Shown here: piece after piece, positions 1-5,532 of the stretch
Position numbering within the stretch: the first letter of the stretch is position 1
Layout of the letters: every line of letters begins with the position of its first letter
DNA from: an uncultured Clostridia bacterium
GTDB lineage: Bacteria > Bacillota > Clostridia > Saccharofermentanales > Saccharofermentanaceae
Direction of reading: 5' to 3'
Assembly (NCBI GenBank): GCA_946545505.1
Contig: CAMNNN010000080.1
Location: 1 to 6,742, forward strand
DNA: 6,742 nt
Made by a program: the position numbers and the translations under genes
Notes under the pieces: model-generated
Seen by the model: only the letters and a program-made list of their open reading frames with translations
Told to the model about the DNA's origin: nothing
The model's database searches: none

Positions 1-1833
1 AATAATGAAGTCGAAGACTACAGGCTCTACGACATGGCGAACGGTCTGACGAGTGTCCCCGTATCGCACTGCCACAGCTGCCTCGACGCTGACGGCAACC
101 TCTACATCGCAGGCCAGTCCGGCGTATCGAGAGTTAATATCGAGAATTTCTACGACAGTTCCTCCGCGGTGCTGACGGGTATAAGGGACATTTACTTTAA
201 CGAGGAGGCAGTGCTTCCCGACGCTGAAGGCAACTATGTTATCCCTGAGGGACAGGGGCGTATCCAGATCGTTCCGTCGGTTCTCGACTACACATACTCG
301 AACCCTACGGTCCACGTATATCTCGAGGGCACGAATGATCCCGGTATCACGACTGTTCAGAGCAAGCTCGGCACACTCGAGTACACGAATCTGCGCTACG
401 GCGATTATGTGCTGCACATTCAGATCCTCGACCCGAGAACGAATGAGGTGCGCTCCGACTCTGTCTATAACATCTCGAAGACACCGAGATTCTTCGAGCT
501 GCTGTCCGTAAGGATCATTCTCAGCATTCTTTCTCTTGCTGCCGCAGGTATCCTCGTGTGGAGAATCATGACGAGCACGGTCATCAGAAGACAGTATATC
601 GAGCTTCAGGAGGCGCGTGACGAGGCACAGAGAGCTAACGCGGCGAAGTCGGGCTTCCTTGCCAACATGAGCCATGAGATCAGGACGCCTATCAACACGA
701 TCATCGGTATGGACGAGATGATCTTAAGAGAGAATCCGAAGGACGAGCAGTATCCGCTCGCCGTCAAGAAATACGCGAGCGACATCAAGACTGCTTCGAA
801 CTCGCTGCTCGCGCTCGTTAACGACCTTCTCGATATAACCAAGATCGAGACCGGCAGAATGACGCTTGATGAGTACGATTACAGACCTGAGGACGTTCTG
901 CGCGAATTGATCGTCATGACAAGAAGCCACGCAGAGGATAAGCGTCTCCGTTATATCGTCGATGTCGATAAGACACTCCCTTCGGGACTTTACGGTGACG
1001 GCAATAAGATCAATCAGATCCTTCTGAATCTTCTGCTGAATGCCATTAACTTCACCGAGGCCGGCAGCGTCAAGCTTAAGATTTCCGTACTCGATAAGAC
1101 GGACGCTTCCGTCAACCTGCGCTTCTCCGTTAAGGACACAGGTGTAGGTATTAAGGAAGAGGATGTTAAGAAGATATTCACCGCTTATGAGCATTTCGAT
1201 GATGAGAATATCGGATCCGTTAAGGGATCCGGATTAGGCCTTGACATTGCCAGGCATTTCGCTGACCTGATGGGCGGTAAGATCGAGTGCGATTCCGTTT
1301 ACGGCGAGGGCACCGAGTTCATACTCACGGTAAGACAGAAGATCTCCGACTCGACAGAGGTAGGAGAGTTCAGGGAAGACAAGATTATGGACGAAGAGTA
1401 TCAGCCCGAATTCATCGCGCCCGATGCAGATGTCCTGCTCGTCGACGATAACCCTTCGGATATCACCATAATTAAGGAGCTTCTTAAGCCGACCAAGTGT
1501 TTCGTCACTACGGCGAAGTCGGGAGAGGAGTGTCTTAATAAGCTTAAGAACGGCAAGTATAACGTCGTCTTCTTAGACGATCTCATGCCCGGCATGGACG
1601 GCGCGGAGACGATAGAGAAGATAAGGGAGCTTTATCCCGATATTCCGGTATATTCGCTCACGACGAACACATCAGTCGGAGGCGAGGAATACTACAAGTC
1701 CATAGGATTCAACGGACACATCGTTAAGCCCGTGGACCCGAAGGAGCTCGAGAGGCTCATCATGAAGCACATTCCCGAGCAGATGATGATCAAGCCCGGA
1801 GAGGATAAGTCAAAGGACAAGGAAAATGATTGA
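1..1833 (+). CDS. Hybrid sensor histidine kinase with propeller/Y_Y_Y sensor and C-terminal receiver (5' end outside window)
   Basis: Membrane sensor kinase that should autophosphorylate on His and pass the phosphate to its own receiver. The frame is open through base 1, so the start is upstream; the first in-window Met is at 34 and residue numbers count from it. The first ~40 residues look like the end of a two-component-regulator propeller blade (a DADGNLYIAGQSGV stretch). Residues ~50-150 resemble a Y_Y_Y domain (VYLEG, YTNLRYGDY). A single membrane helix lies at ~156-180, so the sensor is outside the cell. The HisKA H-box has His214 in NMSHEIRTP. HATPase_c has N-box Asn336, the DTGVGI box from Asp368 and GSGLGL at 398-403. 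The receiver has the acidic pair Asp471/Asp472, phospho-acceptor Asp515 (LDDLMPGMDG), Thr543 and Lys565, so all key residues are present. Unlike propeller-type hybrid regulators that end in an AraC-type helix-turn-helix, it stops soon after the receiver, so its output partner is unknown. It overlaps the next gene by 8 bases. Confidence 0.95.
   Translation, partial: NNEVEDYRLYDMANGLTSVPVSHCHSCLDADGNLYIAGQSGVSRVNIENFYDSSSAVLTGIRDIYFNEEAVLPDAEGNYVIPEGQGRIQIVPSVLDYTYSNPTVHVYLEGTNDPGITTVQSKLGTLEYTNLRYGDYVLHIQILDPRTNEVRSDSVYNISKTPRFFELLSVRIILSILSLAAAGILVWRIMTSTVIRRQYIELQEARDEAQRANAAKSGFLANMSHEIRTPINTIIGMDEMILRENPKDEQYPLAVKKYASDIKTASNSLLALVNDLLDITKIETGRMTLDEYDYRPEDVLRELIVMTRSHAEDKRLRYIVDVDKTLPSGLYGDGNKINQILLNLLLNAINFTEAGSVKLKISVLDKTDASVNLRFSVKDTGVGIKEEDVKKIFTAYEHFDDENIGSVKGSGLGLDIARHFADLMGGKIECDSVYGEGTEFILTVRQKISDSTEVGEFREDKIMDEEYQPEFIAPDADVLLVDDNPSDITIIKELLKPTKCFVTTAKSGEECLNKLKNGKYNVVFLDDLMPGMDGAETIEKIRELYPDIPVYSLTTNTSVGGEEYYKSIGFNGHIVKPVDPKELERLIMKHIPEQMMIKPGEDKSKDKEND
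1812..1817 (+). promoter_or_regulatory. Ribosome binding site for the HD-GYP gene, inside the kinase gene
   Basis: AAAGGA lies 8 bases before the ATG at 1826, with a second AAGGA at 1819-1823 that is too close to be the main site. Both sit inside the end of the kinase gene, whose TGA (1831-1833) lies just past the new start in an ATGATTGA overlap. This supports the 1826 start and suggests translational coupling. Confidence 0.6.
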
Positions 1834-4243
1834 GTTACTGAAGATATATCAACTTGATATAATGCTGGCACTCTCGAGTGTGTGTGCTATCCTGGCGCTG
1901 CTCGCGGCTATCACGAAGGCGATGCCCAGAGACCGTAAGATGGCGCTCATTTACATCGAGCTGTCGGCATGCTTCCTGCTGTTCTTCGACAGGATGTCAT
2001 ATATTCACAGCGGCAACGATCTTCCAAGTGAGTTCGCTCTGACGAAGCTTGCGAACTTCATGGTATTCATATTGACGATAGCATTCCTGCACGCGACCGG
2101 ACGGTATATCGCTGATCTGTCGGTCAATGAGATGGGTTTGCCGAAGGTGCCGATGCGGTTACGCGCGGTCGAATTCCTCGCGGTTATCGGCTGGGCACTG
2201 ATCGTCATCAACGAGTTCACGGGATTCTATTTCTACTATGATGAGAATTATAAATATCAGCGCGGCGATCTGTTCTTACTGTCGTATATCATTCCGTTTA
2301 TAATCCTCGCACTGCAGTTATCGCTTATCACCAGAGACCTGAAGCGTCTGTCGAGACCTCTCAGAATCTCGATGATCATATTCTTCGTATGCCCGATCGC
2401 CGCAGCGGTCCTTCAGTATTACAACTACGGTATATCTTTTATTAATATCACGATCGTAGGTACGGCGGTCATTCTCTATATCCTGGCTCTGAAGGATATG
2501 AACGATAAGATCGAGAGTGCGAAGAAGTCAGAGCTCGAGTCGGTCAAAGAAGAAAGATCGCAGTTCGAGCATGCATTCATTCAGGCCGCGACAGTTATCG
2601 CGAGCACGGTCGATTCGAGAGAGATCTATGCATCCGGTCACTCACAGAGAGTAGCCAAGTACAGTAAGATGATCGCGGAGCGCGCAGGCTTAAGTCCCCG
2701 TGCGAGCCAGGAGGCTTATTTCTCCGGACTTCTGCATGATATCGGTAAGATCGGTATCACCGATGCCGTCCTGTTAAGAGATCACGCACCGACGGATGAA
2801 GATAAGAAGAAGTTCAAGGAGCATACGGATATCGGTGCGAAGATCCTATCGTCCGTTAGCGATTTCCCTTATCTTCCCATCGCGGCAAAGTATCACCACG
2901 AGAGATACGACGGTAACGGTTATCCCGAAGGCCTTAAGGGCGATAAGATTCCTCTGTATGCGAGGATCGTAACAGTCGCGGATGTATACGACAGCATGAC
3001 TTCGCCTAAGAGGACGAGAGGTCCGATGCCTCAGGGAAGAGTAAGAGAAGTATTCGTAAGCGGTGCTCATAAGCAGTTCGATCCGAAGTTCGCTTCCATC
3101 ATGGTCGATATCATCGATCAGGATACTGAGTACAAGCTCCAGGCTATCGACGACTCAGACGAGGAGATCTCGGAGTCTTACGATCTCACGAAGATCAAGT
3201 CCGTTACTTACGGAGCGTATAAGAAGACAGTTACTGACGGCCTTAAGATCGACGATACGGTAACTAAGATTCACCTAAGAAGTACTCCGAACGAGGGAGC
3301 GGATCCGAAGATATCCATTCCCACGATCATCGTATTCGATTCGTTCGATTCATGTGTTCATACTGATGAGCGTAAGATCAGGAATCAGCATTATCTCGAA
3401 TTCGCGGAGATCTGGTTTGACGGTCACAGCATAAGCACGAAGGCACGTAACATGAAGACGGAAGTTACGAAGAGGCCGGGTGTTAAGCCCGCCGATCCGT
3501 CCGATCCTTCACCGAAGGAATTTGATATCGAAGCATACAGATATAAGGATCACTTAAGAATAATAATCGATACGGTCGAGAACAGGATCGACACGATCAT
3601 CGCGCTTCCCGATTCTGCGAGAGCATCTCTGATCGGTATCGCGGGGGAGAACTGCAAGATCGATATGATCGATGTACAGACATCCGAAGAGAAGATCCCC
3701 GAGGGCAAGATCCCGAGAATCGCAGAGGAGATCAACATCATCAATCTGCTCGACGGAGATATCCCGAATATCCAGTGCGACGGCCGCCGTACGGCGATCA
3801 CGGAAGGAATCAGGATCGACGATTCCATGCGTGTTGAGTTCCATACGAGGACACTGCCTTCCGCGAACCTCGTATCGTGCTGTCCTTATATTGTTATCTA
3901 TCATTCTGATGACGGTAGACCTAACGGCCGTAATTATCAGGAATATGCATGCATCAGACTCGACGGCGAGAATGTCACTGAGGGTGACAGTAAGATGGCC
4001 GTACTCGAAGTTAAGCGCGACAAGGACTTCATCGGCTGGGACGCATGGAAGAGTTACAACAAGAAAGGTTACGAGTGTGAACTCGATTTCAGAAGAAGAC
4101 GTAATGTAGTCACCATGAACACGAAGAACGCCGGTATCAATATCAAGTGCATGATACCCGCGCTCAAGACAACGCATGATATCTACCTGGCACTGTCAGG
4201 TGAGGCATGCGCCGTCATGGATATCAGAGCATATTACGACTGA
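1826..4243 (+). CDS. Seven-helix membrane HD-GYP phosphodiesterase with duplicated C-terminal module
   Basis: Predicted c-di-GMP phosphodiesterase, 805 residues. Seven hydrophobic helices (about 12-30, 39-57, 74-91, 114-131, 147-168, 180-198, 204-223) form an N-terminal sensor like those on other Clostridia signalling proteins. A charged linker (~224-247) leads into HD-GYP at ~248-435. This carries His272, the His304-Asp305 pair in LLHDIGKIG, His333, His357-His358 in HHERYDGNGYPEGL and GYP at 365-367. The full metal-ligand pattern is there, so the domain should be active. The usual RPYR stretch after VADVYDSMTS is replaced by PKRTRG. Ordinary HD-GYP proteins end near here, but this one continues ~370 residues: an acidic linker, then two related modules at 462-617 and 650-805, separated by a short linker. 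With seven helices and a cytoplasmic HD-GYP, the modules should also be cytoplasmic. Their role is unknown; ligand binding or oligomerisation are guesses. The start is fixed by AAAGGA and the overlap with the kinase; TGA is followed at once by an in-frame TAG. Confidence 0.94.
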   Translation: MIELLKIYQLDIMLALSSVCAILALLAAITKAMPRDRKMALIYIELSACFLLFFDRMSYIHSGNDLPSEFALTKLANFMVFILTIAFLHATGRYIADLSVNEMGLPKVPMRLRAVEFLAVIGWALIVINEFTGFYFYYDENYKYQRGDLFLLSYIIPFIILALQLSLITRDLKRLSRPLRISMIIFFVCPIAAAVLQYYNYGISFINITIVGTAVILYILALKDMNDKIESAKKSELESVKEERSQFEHAFIQAATVIASTVDSREIYASGHSQRVAKYSKMIAERAGLSPRASQEAYFSGLLHDIGKIGITDAVLLRDHAPTDEDKKKFKEHTDIGAKILSSVSDFPYLPIAAKYHHERYDGNGYPEGLKGDKIPLYARIVTVADVYDSMTSPKRTRGPMPQGRVREVFVSGAHKQFDPKFASIMVDIIDQDTEYKLQAIDDSDEEISESYDLTKIKSVTYGAYKKTVTDGLKIDDTVTKIHLRSTPNEGADPKISIPTIIVFDSFDSCVHTDERKIRNQHYLEFAEIWFDGHSISTKARNMKTEVTKRPGVKPADPSDPSPKEFDIEAYRYKDHLRIIIDTVENRIDTIIALPDSARASLIGIAGENCKIDMIDVQTSEEKIPEGKIPRIAEEINIINLLDGDIPNIQCDGRRTAITEGIRIDDSMRVEFHTRTLPSANLVSCCPYIVIYHSDDGRPNGRNYQEYACIRLDGENVTEGDSKMAVLEVKRDKDFIGWDAWKSYNKKGYECELDFRRRRNVVTMNTKNAGINIKCMIPALKTTHDIYLALSGEACAVMDIRAYYD
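3209..3676 (+). repeat. First copy of a ~156-residue C-terminal module in the HD-GYP protein
   Basis: Residues 462-617. The copy opens with KKTVTDGLKIDD, has LEFAEIWFDG in the middle and closes with LIGIAGENCKIDMIDV. The alternating hydrophobic pattern and Gly/Asp turns suggest a beta-sandwich. A proline-rich insert (PADPSDPSP, about 554-562) lies between its halves. Similarity to the second copy is clear only at the protein level, so the duplication is old. Confidence 0.7.
3773..4240 (+). repeat. Second copy of the ~156-residue C-terminal module in the HD-GYP protein
   Basis: Residues 650-805. Landmarks line up in order with the first copy: RTAITEGIRIDD, then QEYACIRLDG, then YLALSGEACAVMDIRAYY at the very end of the protein. 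By my boundaries both copies are the same length. The fold looks mostly beta; I do not recognise a named family with certainty. Confidence 0.7.
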
Positions 4244-4256
4244 TAGTCTGGAATAT

Positions 4257-4262
4257 AAGGAG
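4257..4262 (+). promoter_or_regulatory. Strong ribosome binding site for the PAS-GAF-GGDEF gene
   Basis: AAGGAG followed by five bases and then ATG at 4268, within the 24-base gap after the HD-GYP stop. This is near the consensus for Firmicutes and fixes the start. The gap shows no terminator-like stem with a T run, so read-through from the upstream gene is expected. Confidence 0.75.
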
Positions 4263-4267
4263 ATACG

Positions 4268-5509
4268 ATGGCTAACTACGACCGCATCTTACAGAGATTC
4301 TTCAGAACCACGGACAGTAATTACGTGATAACTGATGCTGCGTGGAAAATCCTGTATACATCGGATGCTATTAAGATCGATGATGAGCAGTGGTTCCGCT
4401 GGACCAGAATGAATCACGATGAATCCGAGGATGGCCTCGATATGGAATGGGAGATTGCCGATAAGAATAACGGCCTGTACTATAAGATACGCTCGAAGGC
4501 TATAGAGGATGAAGGCGAGAACTATATCGTTCACCGTCTTATCGATGTCAGCGACTATGCGAATATCTTCCAGGATCTGTCATCATATTCACGAATGTGG
4601 AGAACTATGACGATGTGTCAGCGCGACCTCATGAATATCCTCACGGATGACAAGATCACGGGCTGCCTGCCTATCGTAGTTAAGCATCTTCAGTCGGAGT
4701 GCGCTGTCCTGTTCATAAGGCGCTCGGAAAAGATCACGCGTTATATGTATGCACAAGGTTATGAGAAGCCGCTTCATAAGGTCATGCCCGATATGGATTT
4801 CATCGAGTTCGTGGCAGATCAGGACGAGGGTGCCGAGTACACGATTCCGGATTTTCGAGGAGAGTTCATGTGCTTTGCTAAGGGCAGCATCATCTCGGGC
4901 GACGCCTACGCACTCTACGTTAACGTCCCCAAGGACGACAATGCGGACCGTATGTTTAAGATGTATTTCAACATGTTTAAGATGTACCTCGAGAACGCAC
5001 TGCTGCGCGAGAAGATCGTGTACGCTTCCGAGCACGACCACCTGACGGGCCTGTACAACAAGGCCAAGTACAGTCAGCTCATGAGCAGCAGGTTCCGTAC
5101 ATGCAAGGACATCACCGTATTCAACTTAGATGTAAATTACCTCAAGAGGATCAACGACACCATGGGACACGAGGCAGGCAACACGCTGCTTCGCATGGCG
5201 GCCAAGTCGCTTGAGGCTGCAAGTAATGATGAGAACACGTTCGCCTTCAGAATGGGCGGAGACGAGTTCATGATGATAGCCTGTGAGGCCGACGAGGCTA
5301 AGGCTAAGGAAATCGAGGCCAAGTGGCGCGAGGCCCTGGCGAAAATCAACGAAGAACAGAATGACATCGAGTGTGTCATCGCGTGCGGCATCAAGACCGG
5401 TACGGCTCCTTACGATATCGATGCGATCCTGGAGGAGGCCGACAAGCTGATGTACGCGGATAAGCGTGCGATCAAGATCTCAAGAGGGGACAATCCTGAC
5501 GCGCGTTAA
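4268..5509 (+). CDS. Soluble PAS-like/GAF-like diguanylate cyclase (GGDEF)
   Basis: Predicted to join two GTP into c-di-GMP; 413 residues with no membrane helix or signal peptide, so cytoplasmic. Residues ~18-95 look PAS-like (VITDAAWKILYTSD, ending in HRLIDVSDY). Residues ~115-245 look GAF-like and end in a long helix carrying an exact seven-residue repeat (229-242). These two sensor assignments are from pattern only. GGDEF covers ~250-405: DHLTGL from Asp257, metal-ligand Asp288 in NLDVNYLK, Asn296 in IND, and the intact GGDEF motif at 330-334. Two oddities stand out. Asn305 occupies the position of PleD Asp344, which contacts guanine, where the family normally has Asp. The RxxD inhibitory site normally found just before GGDEF is absent (DENT instead). 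It is probably a catalytic cyclase, but the Asn makes substrate choice or activity uncertain. The gene is flanked by other c-di-GMP genes with gaps of 24 and 23 bases. Confidence 0.93.
   Translation: MANYDRILQRFFRTTDSNYVITDAAWKILYTSDAIKIDDEQWFRWTRMNHDESEDGLDMEWEIADKNNGLYYKIRSKAIEDEGENYIVHRLIDVSDYANIFQDLSSYSRMWRTMTMCQRDLMNILTDDKITGCLPIVVKHLQSECAVLFIRRSEKITRYMYAQGYEKPLHKVMPDMDFIEFVADQDEGAEYTIPDFRGEFMCFAKGSIISGDAYALYVNVPKDDNADRMFKMYFNMFKMYLENALLREKIVYASEHDHLTGLYNKAKYSQLMSSRFRTCKDITVFNLDVNYLKRINDTMGHEAGNTLLRMAAKSLEAASNDENTFAFRMGGDEFMMIACEADEAKAKEIEAKWREALAKINEEQNDIECVIACGIKTGTAPYDIDAILEEADKLMYADKRAIKISRGDNPDAR
4952..4993 (+). repeat. Tandem 21-base (heptad) duplication in the GGDEF signalling helix
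   Basis: Two adjacent 21-base units, 4952-4972 and 4973-4993, begin with the same 14 bases, ATGTTTAAGATGTA. They encode MFKMYFN then MFKMYLE (residues 229-242), so exactly one helical heptad is repeated without changing frame. The repeat lies at the end of the GAF-like domain, just before the ENALLREKI stretch that connects to GGDEF. Confidence 0.8.
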
Positions 5510-5519
5510 GTGCAGGCAT

Positions 5520-5525
5520 GGGGGA
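5520..5525 (+). promoter_or_regulatory. Probable ribosome binding site deciding a GTG start for the GGDEF-EAL gene
   Basis: GGGGGA sits 7 bases before GTG at 5533. An in-frame ATG at 5518 has no well-spaced purine-rich site in front of it and would itself overlap this one. GTG at 5533 is therefore preferred; the ATG adds only five residues. Confidence 0.5.
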
Positions 5526-5532
5526 ATTACAA

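Noticed and set aside
1213..1232. Repeated GGATCCG motif in the kinase gene
   Set aside because: It encodes the GS-x-x-GSG part of the conserved ATP-binding G2 box, so protein constraint and codon choice explain it.
1855..1863. Perfect extended -10 promoter string TGATATAAT just inside the HD-GYP gene
   Set aside because: It falls on codons for a hydrophobic helix, the -35 position (TTACTG at 1835-1840) matches poorly, and another TATAAT occurs by chance at 2299-2304. A promoter here would miss the start codon and give a protein without its first helix.
3554..4177. Minus-strand open frame of 207 codons opposite the HD-GYP C-terminal modules
   Set aside because: The plus strand encodes an internally duplicated protein region with conserved landmarks; the antisense translation shows no repeat or domain and is best explained as a shadow.
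4238..4248. Small inverted repeat GACT-GAT-AGTC over the HD-GYP stop codon
   Set aside because: A 4-base stem with no T run is too weak to be a terminator and is expected by chance.
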